From Galaxea fascicularis (Eukaryota; Cnidaria; Anthozoa; Scleractinia; Euphylliidae): a DNA stretch of 64,000 bases. The notes beneath the pieces were generated by a model, which had not been told where the DNA came from, searched no databases, and was given only the letters and a program-made list of their open reading frames with translations. Positions within the stretch are counted from its first letter, which is position 1. Every line of letters begins with the position of its first letter. Shown here piece after piece: positions 21,901 through 32,800 of the stretch. The DNA is taken from NCBI GenBank assembly GCA_948470475.1, contig OX419336.1, forward strand, positions 33,160,915 through 33,224,914. Direction: 5' to 3'. A program made the translations under genes and the position numbers.

Positions 21901-22546
21901 TTAACTGAAGGTTCAAACAAAATTGTTTTCCCGAGCATAAATAAGCTAAATTGAAAGTGGAGAATGTGCGAAAAATACCATTTATTTGGCAATGAAAAGA
22001 GAATTTTCTTTACAATTATATCTTAATGCTCTCTTTTGTTTGTCTGTATTTGCACCGAAGCCGTGTATTTTTGCTTGATAAATGGATAAATAAGCGAATG
22101 AATGTCCTTTTGTTTCTCGGAAATAACAATGAAAGTGTCCAAAAAACATGTAGATAATGCTTAATGCTTTGAAAGCAACATTGAAGTATTAGAAATTATA
22201 AATCGAAATCGAAGACGCCATAGACGTGTAGTATCTTGCTTGTTAGCGACCCGGCAATAACTGGCTCATCTTTAATGTCCATTGCTCCCTGTCGAGTTCT
22301 TTTCTTACCTTTATAGCTCCGCGTTAGAGGTCAAGGCTAAGATAAGAATTTTCAACTGAGAACAACACGCAGAAAGCAGTGAGACGAGTACTGGTCGGCA
22401 TTGGTTCTCTTAGATGCTTAACGAAACGCTCGAATAAAATTTAACGAAACGAACGGATGTCGTTAGTAGTACTCACACTCAAAAGCTCGCTCGCTGTGGT
22501 CGCAATCGTCTACGGCAACCAACACAACTTCCGTATTTTCCGCCAT
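15911..22546 (-). CDS. universal stress protein (UspA family), 4 exons, 150 aa
   Basis: The exons on the minus strand are 22546-22477, 20541-20458, 19293-19193 and 16108-15911. All have GT-AG borders and the phases join into one frame of 150 residues plus stop. A single Usp domain fills the protein. The N-terminus reads EVVLVAVDDCDHSERAFEWY, with the acidic residues (D13 and D14) where the family binds the base of ATP. The third exon supplies the charged helix (HSEEWKMTVKEHEEKKERV). The last exon carries the nucleotide loop GGRGLSTLRRTLLGGVS. The family motif is G-2x-G-9x-G-S/T; here the final S/T is Gly, so ATP binding may be altered or lost. Such proteins are small cytosolic stress-linked proteins, and cnidarians have many copies. 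Intron 3 holds two 7SL RNA genes on the other strand. High confidence in family, moderate in exact function. Confidence 0.93.
16328..17187. repeat. large inverted repeat next to the 7SL genes
   Basis: The left arm (about 16328-16455) and right arm (about 17027-17187) are reverse complements over at least 120 bp. They share ATTTTCTTCCT, TTTAGTGTTGCAACCGATCA, GCACAGATCACTCA and TTTAGTTTCCAATAAGAAGG. The right arm has about 35 extra bases. The roughly 570-bp spacer carries SINE-like copies. The right arm ends about 100 bp before the first 7SL gene. It is either a TIR element or an inverted duplication. Confidence 0.7.
16690..16990 (-). repeat. SINE-like repeats, two partial copies
   Basis: TTTGTAATCAAATGAAGACT is directly repeated (16707 and 16746), and the block AATTGCGTAAAGAAGCCTGA recurs (near 16800 and, diverged, 16912). 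On the minus strand these read as the 9392-9500 family. A B-box-like GGTTTAAACC near 16960 fits a tRNA-derived SINE. Confidence 0.5.
17242..17290 (+). promoter_or_regulatory. conserved 5' flank of 7SL gene 1
   Basis: About 49 bp upstream of the RNA start, including GCCAATAGCTAAATTTCTTC, is almost identical to the flank of copy 2 (17918-17966), while sequence further upstream diverges. 7SL genes use external upstream elements as well as internal Pol III boxes, so this conserved block, which contains a CCAAT, is a plausible promoter. Inferred, not shown. Confidence 0.5.
17291..17590 (+). ncRNA. 7SL (SRP) RNA gene, copy 1
   Basis: The start GCCGGGCGTGGTGGCGCACG and the UGUAA turn match the Alu domain of metazoan SRP RNA. 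Further on are GGGTGTCCGCGCTAAGTTTG, GTCAATATGG, the SRP-domain core GAACCGGCCCAGG, a GGAAAC loop, AGCAGG and CTCCCG, then GTGGGATCGC and CACCTGTGAATAG, all in the conserved order and spacing of the roughly 300-nt RNA. A T-run right after the end (17588 on) fits Pol III termination. The RNA scaffolds the signal recognition particle that targets secretory proteins to the ER. It is nested in intron 3 of the stress-protein gene, opposite strand. Confidence 0.95.
17967..18266 (+). ncRNA. 7SL (SRP) RNA gene, copy 2
   Basis: Direct repeat of copy 1, 676 bp downstream. By eye it has about 14 substitutions and no indels. The first roughly 90 nt (5' Alu domain) are identical; differences cluster in the middle stem and the 3' strand. 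All core SRP motifs (GAACCGGCCCAGG, GGAAAC, AGCAGG) are kept, and a T-run follows at 18264. Both copies therefore look functional. It shares its 5' flank with copy 1. Confidence 0.94.
18440..18640 (+). repeat. third copy of the 7SL 3' flank, without the RNA body
   Basis: After both 7SL genes comes a flank with TTAACTG, a TGGAAAT-like block, GTTGTAC/GTTGATT, CAAATTTTAACC, CTCGTCACTTTTAC and ATTGTCAACTTCTCA. The same series appears a third time at 18440-18640 (ATCAAATTTTAACCTACCGA, CTCGTCACTTTTACGATT, AATTGTCAGCCTCTCACAAA) with no 7SL sequence before it. This suggests that the array once had a third unit. Confidence 0.65.
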
Positions 22547-22926
22547 TCTTCTTGTGAACATCTATTACAGTCTAACAGCTTTCCTTCCGCTTCGTCAAAT
22601 ACTACCCACTAAATTATTATTTCACCCTATAGTCATGTATCAATTGATGCAGCGTGTAACTTTTCCCTCATTCGCGAGTACAGCGCTTTGGCGCTGTCAC
22701 CGCGGCTTTGCACGAATCGCCGCTGACGCCTTTGTGGTACAGGCGCACAGCATAATTATTATCTTGATTTATATTGCTTATTGAATGTATTTTGTGGTTA
22801 TATGCGCACACATGGGTTTCGATAGTTTTTATATGGTTTTGTATATCTTTGTTTGCCTTTTATTTTTCTGTTTTTGTTGATGTTGATGTTCTCGTTTAGC
22901 TTTCTGTTGTGAACTATTTTTCATTT

Positions 22927-23412
22927 AGCAATTATTCGCCGAAGGCGAAGTGAATATTGGTGAATATTTACCTAGCCGGAGGCGAGGTAAATATTTACCA
23001 ATATTCACTGAGCCTCAGTGAGGCGAATAATTGTTTTAGTATAATTTCAGAGTTGAAGAACAGAGAAAACGACAGTTGACACATTTTATTTCCGGTCAGT
23101 GTTAAAACGATACTTTTGTTGGTTTACAGAAATTTTTAAGTCTTAAAATAAAATAATTCAATTCAAAGCAGAAGGCTGGCTGACCTTTGAATAGTTTAAG
23201 ACCATACTTTGTTGCATTCTGCGTACTTTTGGGGACTGCAATTCATTTCGGATATTTCCTCGTCGGAAACTTGGGCAAATCGGCTGGCAGCCATTTTGTT
23301 TTTGAAAACAAAAGGTTGAGAGTTATATTCACCGCGCTACGCGGTGAATATAACGCCATAGTACAAATTGCTCAACCAATCAGATTGCTGAAAACTCGCT
23401 ATTATACTAAAA
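22927..23412. mobile_element. nested foldback element, family of 10244-10740
   Basis: The palindrome 22927-23035 has arms GCGAAGTGAATATTGGTGAA and its complement around CTAGCCGGAGGCGAGG, bounded by CAATTATTCGCC and GGCGAATAATTG. A second small palindrome, GTTATATTCACCGCG / CGCGGTGAATATAAC, lies near 23319-23354. TTTTAGTATAAT (23034 on) is complementary to ATTATACTAAAA (23401-23412). CAACCAATCAG is also present, as in the 10-kb copy. Confidence 0.65.
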
Positions 23413-25892
23413 GGAAATATTACTGAGTGTCTTACCCCAGACTTCGCACACAGTTGGAGTAAATTAACAAAGACTACAAGAAAACGGTTTCTCGCAAACT
23501 TGTTTTCAGTCTGCCGACACCATTATTAATTATCCACTAACACGCCAGCAGTGGTGAATGTCATTGCTGCTGTGTCAATTCTTCAATTATCCGCGGAAAC
23601 AATTTCTGCCAGACAATTTAAATATCAAACAACTGAAAAGGAAAACAAATCGCCATGAAAATTGACCAAATTCTGGGAGAGAGGATAAATACTGACGACT
23701 CATCTCCTCCAAATACAATGAACCTGCGAACGTAAATGGCAAAAACAAAATGAAATAGCTGTTAAACGAGAATAAAATCAGATTTAGATTTCTTCTCTTT
23801 CCAAGCCAATCAATCCTCTCAGATTATTTGGCATTCGTAAAATACTAAAATTTACTATACATTATGATGTGAATAGCAGCACGATTTTTTGTTAATAATC
23901 CCTGGCGCCCTCGAGCTCTCAGCCATCATGCAGTGTGTAGGCGTGGATAAATTCTGCTCGTACAATGGCTTATTCTGCCTGCAGGCAGTGCTCGTTAAAA
24001 CCGCTCATTCTGCTCGAATCTGCTAGGTATCCGAAAAAATTTTCGGGCCTTTGTCTGCTTCGGGTCGTATTTATTTTCGTAAATATAGTAGGGAGCCTGG
24101 GCCTAATCTCAAAAAAGTAATTAGCTACTCATAATTTATCTTACTCTGTCACTACTATTAGGTATTTGCATTTGCTTTTTTATTTAGTTTGTAGTTCGCG
24201 CTTATGTAGCGAAGCGTTACTTAATTTGAAGGCTACTAACGATGTACGGATAACCACTTTATTTTCGCTATGGTTGTCAACGGTAACATAATCGGCAACA
24301 GTCAAACTGGAAAGGAAATGAAAGATTTGCGTTTTAGGTATGAAATTGCACTTAAAGGCTGAAATATTCGAAGCGAAATGCTACTTACAATTCTTTAGGG
24401 GTAATCCACACATCTTAATACGGCTCTTTACAATGAGTATCTTTCAACGGATGCGTCCGGTTGATTGCAAGGCGACTAATTAAAATACGTTACGCCTATT
24501 TATAAAAAATGCTAATTCGTCGCCAGGTCCTTTGCGACCGCATTTTTGGCGCCAAATCGGTACAGCACTAGAAGCGCAAATCAGTTTGAAATTGTTCTTA
24601 CAACTGTTATGCATATCATTAGTGCCGCTAATTCTTCCTTATTCTGTTCAAATTCTGCTGGAAGATTCCTTATTCTGCCGGTAGAATGCTCACCTCAAAA
24701 ATCTCTTATTCTGCTCGAAATTCTGCCGACAGAATTATCTAAGCCTATCAGTATCCAGCTGATCCTGCATCTATCGCGCATACGTAATGAACCTGTCATC
24801 AAATTTTCTCAGTTAAAACGTTCCTCATGCCGAGTTTCATTTAACGTGCAACCCTGTTTTTCCATTTTGTAGGCTGCTTGAGGGAGAAATGGAGGTGTAA
24901 AGACATGAAATTCAGCAGGGTTACGTACCGTTCCACGTCGAACTGGAGATGTAATAAGCCTGAAGTAAATGGAGGGCCGAGCAAGGTGTTCGAGTCTAAG
25001 TCCCCCTCCCTCCTTCCCCCCCCAAGATATCATATGACAACTACTTCTGCGATGCTGATTACATACTCATGTTGCTCACAATTTCCCCATTTGTGTCGAC
25101 TTTGCCAGGAAATACAATGTTTCAAAATTCGAGGTTAAATGATCACTGCCCAGTTCAATCAGATTTCATTAATAAACCAGGAGAGGGCTCAAGCTCCACC
25201 ACATTCTCCTCCTCCCCCTCCCCCCCCCCCCCCCCCCCCACCTTGCCTTCCTCAATTCCTTCCCTCGGGGCAAATGGCTCGTCATTGGAATAACATAAAG
25301 TAGCATTTTATGCTCAAGCGTCATGCATAACCGGCGTTTATTTGGCCTAGTGCGAATCACGGGACATCGAGGCTGAAGCCCGAAAAAGTCGGCGTAAATG
25401 GACCTTAGCAGGACTCCGGTAAAACACATTATCGAACCAGTGTTTATCAAAATTGGAGAACAATTCTGCAATTTAGCAGATCAATAACATCACGTACTGC
25501 CAGATATACCTTTCAAACCAAGGCTAGACACAACGTAAACCAACCAATTCTTGCGGCGAATCATTTTAAGGTTTCTCTAATAAATCATTTAAAATCAATG
25601 ATTGGTCAATTCACATCAGTGATTTGAAACCACTCGCCCTTTGGTACGACCCGAGGTAACAGTCTGAGACATTTAACAACTAAGGGAAGCTTTATTCCTT
25701 ATTTACTGTGATTTATCAAAGTCGTTCCATAAAAATAGCTAACCATTCACTTAAATCACACTTGCTATTCTTCTTTTAAAGAATGGCTTTACTAATTCAG
25801 ATTCGTATTTTCACGAAAATTTCATTACGTTTACATGTTACAAAGTTAATTTAAAATCTAATACCCTAGGGTGTCGCAAAAACATTCTCCTA
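23413..25892. other. gene-free stretch between the stress-protein and phosphatase genes
   Basis: No supported gene. Repeated TTATTCTGC and ATTCTGCTCGAA sequence near 23950-24040 and 24640-24740 hints at decayed repeats. A long C-run lies at about 25217-25241. Short ORFs around 24550-25290 look random. Confidence 0.4.
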
Positions 25893-26035
25893 CAGTGGAA
25901 CCTCGATTTAACGAACCTCTATATAACGAAGTCCTCGGTATAACAAACAATGTTCTTCAGCCCCAAAGTAAAACGTATCGGATAGAACCTCGATATAACG
26001 AACAAATGGCACTTCGTTAAATTGACTTTCCACTA
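25893..26035. mobile_element. short MITE with pogo/Tigger-like ends
   Basis: The left end CAGTGGAACCTCGATTTAAC and the right end (complement TAGTGGAAAGTCAATTTAAC) are inverted and flanked by TA on both sides. An internal GAACCTCGATATAACGAAC repeat is typical of pogo/Tigger-type mariner relatives. It is 143 bp and non-coding. Confidence 0.7.
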
Positions 26036-26841
26036 TAGTCAGGTTGGACTCATTTTGTTTTCTCTTTTTAAAGCAGGCTTTTTTGAAACAAAGCCTCTGG
26101 CAACTGAGGACTGAAGACAAAAATTGATTGGAAAATGTGCTGCTAAGGTGCCTTAGCAAGTCTATCGCAACTGCAGCCTAAATACAAAGCGCACACACAC
26201 ATTGGGCAAATATAAGTAAATGGCAAAATCTCCGTAAATTGTTTCACTCAACCATATATGTCCTATTAGTTCTTGGAAATGCGCTGCCAGGAAGACAAAC
26301 CTTTGAAGCCGGCGCTATTTACTTGACATGGCGTAACTGCGAACGGACATTCCAAAGAAACGATATGCCACAGAGAAAAAGCCCAGTGCACCTTTCCCAC
26401 AAAATAATTTCCAATAAAAATAGACCATTTCCATAGTTGCTACTACATCTAAATACCCAACTGATGCTGACTGACCCCAAATAATAGAACAATTAACTAT
26501 ATAAATACGTCGAAACTAAACCTATATTCAGTCTGGAAATAAATATCTGGACTCACAACAGCGTTCTTCCGATTGTACTATAACAGTCTACGTAAACATC
26601 ACGAAATTCGGTCACACGGTCACACAGCAGGAAAACTCCCTGTAATCTCAAAGATGAGCCCGCGAATTTCATCAGAGGCGTTACTAAGCAACACGACGGG
26701 AAGCCTGACAATGGCCACAATCAAAAGAGTCAGTTTCTACGCTATATTTTCATTTAACAACAAGAGAATGAAGTTCTTTCAAAGATTTCACCACCAACCG
26801 TTGTCCGCCCAGTTAAAAAAAAATGACGAAACCCTGATGTT

Positions 26842-29800
26842 CTAGCGGTCTGAATCATAATCTGGCTTATCCAGGAGACGAGCGTCTTTGAGAAAATCGT
26901 TGTAAAAAGCCAGGTTATTTTTCGGGCGGCAGAATGTGTTACGGCAACATCTGACACACAGGATCAGCACAAGAAGCGAGAAAAGAACGGTGATAACAAC
27001 GAAGGCTGTTAAAAAACCTGTAAGAGAAAAATTATATTGAAAAAGATAAACAAGACTACCCGTGTAAAGAACAAGATTGGATCATCTCCAGTGTAATAAC
27101 TCACAGCTGACGTAAAACACAGAAAACAAAAGATTATTATCAACAAACCTACAACAAAAAAACAAAGAAAACCTTTTCAGGTTATTACACTGGCGATGAG
27201 CCAGAACATCGCCCTTGCAGGACTTAAATATTAAAGGCACATTGTGATTACACACAGGTAAACCAATATATCCTTACTTCTATAAATTATCGTCTTCACG
27301 CACTTCACGTCTTCCACGCCACAAGCCTTGTCAATGTTGTCAGGAATGACATCGGCCGTCTTTCTGACAATGCAAGGGTAAACAAACAAGATATCAAGGG
27401 CTAGGGCTCTTCACAGTCAATCTACTTCACACGTGACCAGTTATTTCAAACGTGATATGAACATTCGGGGTCCTCCTTGCAACTTGTGAAATCCTCCCGA
27501 AATAAATTTGCAACAAGAGAAGTTAGAGGAGAGAGGTTTGATAAACTACGCTTTGTGAAGCAACTTAACAAGAAATGTCTGTTCCACAAGGTTAACTAAT
27601 ATCTCGTGATTACAAGTACTTACTTGATGAACTGGTCTAGAGGGCAATACTCCGTACAGTTTAGTAGCGTCAGAACTCTTGGCTCCGTACTTTGGCCAAA
27701 TCGATACAGTATACGCACTGCCAGGTCCTTACTATCAAGGAAAATCAAAAATCAGTGACGAGGAGGCGCGCGTTTCTCAAAACTCCCGAAAACGTTTTGG
27801 GACCGAAAAACTATTTTACTTGCATTAGGTTCATTCACAGTCACCAAGATGTCAAAGGGAGGAAGGGAAAGGCGACTCGTGCATTTTGGGGTCACTTATG
27901 TTCAGGGTGGAGCGATCGGTCAATCCTGGACACATCCGTTTTGGGCCGACCATCAAAAAGAATCGTCCAGCCAGTTTTCAAATTTTCCCTATGCATGGAA
28001 GCTGGGACCGTTTTACAACGTTTTCGCCGGTCGAATTCCTCGTTTTAGTGTACAATGAAAGCTAAACCAATGATAGAGAGATGTATTTTCAAATTTGCGC
28101 CACTATACTGACTGTACCGACGAGGCCTAGGTGAGTCAGTATTCTGACGTGTGACGGAGGTATGTGACTTTGATTGAAAGTACTAAAGTACAAAGGAAGG
28201 TGTGACAGTGACTGAAAACTACCGAAGTGCAGAGGAACGCATGACTGTGACTGAAACCACTGAAGAAGAGACGAATGCGTGACTAATACTGAAACTACTG
28301 AAGACTAAAGCACGGCGAAATGCGTGACTGTGACTGAAACCACTGAAGTAAAGGGGAATGCGTGACTGTGATTGAAAACACTAAAGCACGGCGAAATGTT
28401 TGACTGTGACTGAAACCACTGAAGTAGAGAGGAATGCGTGACTGTGCCTGAAAACACTGGAAGTACAAAGGAATGCATGACTGTGACTGAATCCACTGAA
28501 GAAGAGACGAATGTTTGACTGTGACTGAAACCACTGAAGTACAGAGGAATGCGTGACTACGCCTGAAAACACTGAAGTACAAACGAATGCGTGACAACAT
28601 TGGATCGATTCCCACTGAGAGATAACTTATTGGATTTGATCACCTCTGTGTTCTTTTCTCATTCTCGGTCGAGGGAGTCACCTGCACTTTGGAGAAAAAC
28701 GTCACGACCGTAACGAGTGCATACTACATCGTGTATTTAGCGTCTCTCGGACCGTGATGAAGCGTTTCAGAGTGGATGGCAAAAACGATACAAAAACGAT
28801 AGTGTGGATAAACTGATACATTCGATCCACTTCCAGAACACTCAGGTGGCCAGACAGTCACAAAAGCACAAAGTTACACGGATACTCATTTAGTGTTCTT
28901 ACGTTTCGTCCTCCGAATCCGAGTAAAGTTCAATGATAACTGCACTGGAGTACGCTGGTGATATCCCATCAAACAACTTGAGTGCACTCAGCAAGGCAGA
29001 CACTGTGGTGTCGTGCTGTAACAAAGATCACACAATGACCGCTTTGTTTGTTTGTTTGTTCTGTTTTTTTTCCCCAAGACAGTCCTCAAACTTAAAAGTG
29101 GTCTAAAAATGGGGTGTACAATACAATACATTACATTTTATTAGCCTTCCCCAAAGGGTATTTCAAGACTAATTTACAGGACTTTTAGGGTGGTTACAGC
29201 CAGAGTTCGTTACGTCCCTAGTGGTTCTTTAACGTCCATTTACCGGTTTTAACGTCCGTCCGGTTTATCGTCCTTATCCCAGAAGACTAGAAAGTCTAAC
29301 CATTTGCAGATGCCATTGCAAATTCTATTGGTATTCCACTTACGACACGCAGAATTAATTCTGGCTTCCAGCTTTGACTAAAACAAATAAAACCAAACCT
29401 TTCTTCAGCTTACAAAACAAATCGCATGCGTGGTGATGGCGCAGTAATGTCATGCCATTTCATGACGTTCCTTCATGTTCAGCCAAGGAAAGAAATTGTT
29501 ATACTTACAGCCGAATAAATGTATAATTTTTTGCTGGTTGGTTCGAGATGCTCTTTCATGTTATTAACCATCGCTCCCAGTAAACCCCCTGCAAAAGACA
29601 AAAAAGGACAAAGTCGTAAGTTGTTTGAAGGGACTACGTCACAACAATTTTGTTATTTTGGATCAATTCTTCCCAAAAACCGTTACTTGGGGCTTTTATT
29701 CATACAAAGTTCCTGATAAACTATGAGGTGGATATCGACTCAATTTTTTCAAAGAGAGCAACCCATAATAAGGTTTTTGTTGAGATAGCATCGAAACTTG

Positions 29801-32800
29801 AAAAATGTACCTCACGTTTTTCACCTTTCAATCCATTTCCATCCTTGCCGCATTGGTAGCAACAGACGACAGGAAACAGTTTTAGCGTTATAACAGTCTT
29901 AAACAGCAAAACTAGACTATTATTTTTGGATCTCAATTGAAAGAAAGACATATTTTGAGCTTCAAAAAGATGCTAAAATAGCGTGACATAGCCCCTTTAA
30001 CTGATTTCCTGGTCATGGTCCTTGACACTTAACGGTAGAGAACTTTGATAACGACGACAGTAGCAGCCAAAAAATTACGTTATTTCAAAATAAAACGCTA
30101 ATTGGTCAAAAGACAATAAGAAACGTCACGTGAGTCAACCGGAAGTCAAGCTGCCAGCGCAGGGGTTACAGACGCCATATTGAAGTTTACTCTCATGACA
30201 CATGACAGTTACCGGAAGTGATTTTGATTGGCTAATTATAACACGCGCTGTCTGGGGGTGGAAGGCTTCTGAGAAGCTATTTGTGTCAGGCGTTTCTTCC
30301 TTCGCTTTCTCACTCTTTGTGCCTTCTCCACCCTAGAAACGCCTGATACTCAGGCTACCCTCAACCAGGCTTTGGTTCTATTACATTATTACTAAAATTC
30401 ACCTCCCATTTCAAAATCCTGGATCCGCGCCTGTTTTGTGTGATTTATTTAAGGATTACAGGAAGAGAATAAAAAACCAGAGGTAATCTTTGCCGTTTGC
30501 CGTCTGCCTTAAACTCTCTATTACTATCGGACGTTACGTCCAGCGTCCGGTGTAACAGCGGATTTGAACCCTAACTAACTTTAACCCTGACGCTAACGCT
30601 AACCCTAAAAGGATTTAACTTTCCTGTTAAAATGATCGAGAGGAAATCATTATTCGACGGTCGTCGACTTAGGTTGACATCTTAGGTTGGGGCGTCCATA
30701 TCCGCGAGGCGAGATCTGCTGGCGGATTTGGACCGTGGAGTCCAAATCTGGGGGAAGGGGAGGGGGGTCCAAATCGGCTAGTACATAGGCCTCAAACGAA
30801 CGTTCTGAACTGAAGTGGTCGGACATTCTAGGCCGCACTCAAGCATAAAAAAGAATGAGCAACACGATAAGAAAAGAAGCTGATTCCTTCCTCATGCTGG
30901 TGCTTACGCTTATTCCACTACTGCAAACGCCTTTTATCAGCGTAACTATGCGACCAGGACTACACTGTTAATGTTTTCGAACAATTAAACTAGTTTACAA
31001 ATAGAAAGAGAAAGGCTGATCTATTAAGGTTATGCAAAATAAAACTATACAAACCTCCGGTTAATTTAGCTTTCTCTGGGGTGTTAAAAAACCACATCAT
31101 GGTAAAGAAGGTCATGTTTCTCAAAGCTTCCCATGTTGTGCCATTTGTTGCCCAAGCAGGTATTGTCAGATTATGAGATTTCTGTCAGGAATATAAATAT
31201 ATAATTGAAAGAAATCATTCCAGATAACCAAAACATGTAACAAGCCAGCTGCTTTCAGGGACATTTCCAGCCCGAGCAAAATGGAAATCTTGGAAAATGT
31301 ATTTGTTTATGATTTTGATGCATTTGTACGTTTTGCCTTGACCCTTTAAACTCTGCGATCAAAATTTAAATTCTCTTTTAATGCCCCTAAACATTTCCTA
31401 CAGAAGAAGTGGGAAAATATTGCTAAAATATCAAACAAATTCATCTTGTGTGATCCTGTCCTTAATTGTCGTGATCATTTTGTTTTATGAAGCACTGATC
31501 TTTGTTGCTGTTCACTCTTAGTCAAAATTGACCCTAAGGCACTACAGGTTCAGTTTGCAGAGTGCAAAAAACTTTAATATCCATTCCAAAGATGTGGCAA
31601 TATGGTTAGTTTAAGTTTAGTCTTGCTACAGCTGTAGTTAGACAGTTAAGCTAGCTAGGTAGTTCACGTAACAGAAAGTTCTCTAGGAAAATTCCCCTTT
31701 AGCAGAAGCAGTACTGTGAATATTTTGTCTGTTAATTAATGCATTTTTTTTTTGTTAATGAATTCCGGCCATCACAACGACGACAACGATCATGTTTACT
31801 GCAAGAAACACAACTTACGTGTGGTTTTATAATGTTCAAATCGAATCTAGGACCCACAATCTAGGTTCATATATATTTCTGACAAATAATTTAGCCGTTA
31901 ATTTACGGCTAAATCTTTGGTCAGTATATCATATGTGAAAAATTTAGCCGTTATTTAAGGCTAAATTTTTCCTTTGTACAATACTCTGAATAAGTTTTTG
32001 GCTAATTTTTTGTTATATTCGTAGAATGCGTTTGTTGCAAAATTCGCCGTTGTCTAAACTTCCCGATAAATTATTTTAAAAATGTACGACTAATTAAACA
32101 AGTTGAAAGGGATATCTATTTTGAAATACCCCATTTAAATTCTCCATATTTATCCTCGGAAGCCGTCATTGGGTATAATTTAGCCTACAGTGCAGGCATG
32201 CAGTGCAGGAATCTTTTTAGCGAGCGCGAATTACCTTTCGAGCGCTCTTTACTTCACCGCGCCGCCATGTTGGATTTGAGGTGGGCGGGGATTGGGTAAG
32301 GCTAAGGCGAGCGAAAAGACCTCCCCCTCCCCCCTCATTCCCCTCACCTACCACCCACCCCCCTGGTATCAATTTCCTTCTGTCCAAAACCTTCCTCACA
32401 GGGGCTGGCCGCCCCAACAAATTAAACATTGTTTGATCAACACCAATTGTGTAACTTAACGTACTCCAGAAAATTTAGAAGATCCTCTCGATTTTTTAAC
32501 CTATCGAAAGGCAACTTTTGTTCAATATTCCGCTTTTGCTCTGCAGAGCCCCAGAACTAAGTCATATTTCCCAGAACAATTCCCTAGTATCCCGATTCCC
32601 GACAAAATCTCCAGATTACCGGAAGATTATTGTTTTTCTCCTGAACACAAACAGGCCTTGTTTGAGTTGTCACCCCCCCGCCCCCAGTTTCCTCTGCTTA
32701 AAAGGTCCAAGATGGCTACGAAACAACTGAGCGTGCGTCCATTAAAATCGCCTACTTTGCAGTCTAGGTACAATCTAATCTTTCACCACCTTGAAGTCCC

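Noticed and set aside
25217..25241. Long C-run as a functional element
   Set aside because: Homopolymers of this type occur several times in the window and may partly reflect sequencing error. No structure around it supports a function.
24546..25293. Cluster of ORFs of 74-108 residues
   Set aside because: They overlap in several frames around C-runs and repeats, with no domain pattern or splice context.
28295..28615. Overlapping minus-strand ORFs with repeated CTS and FSG motifs
   Set aside because: These are frames through the 38-bp minisatellite in an intron and have no independent support.
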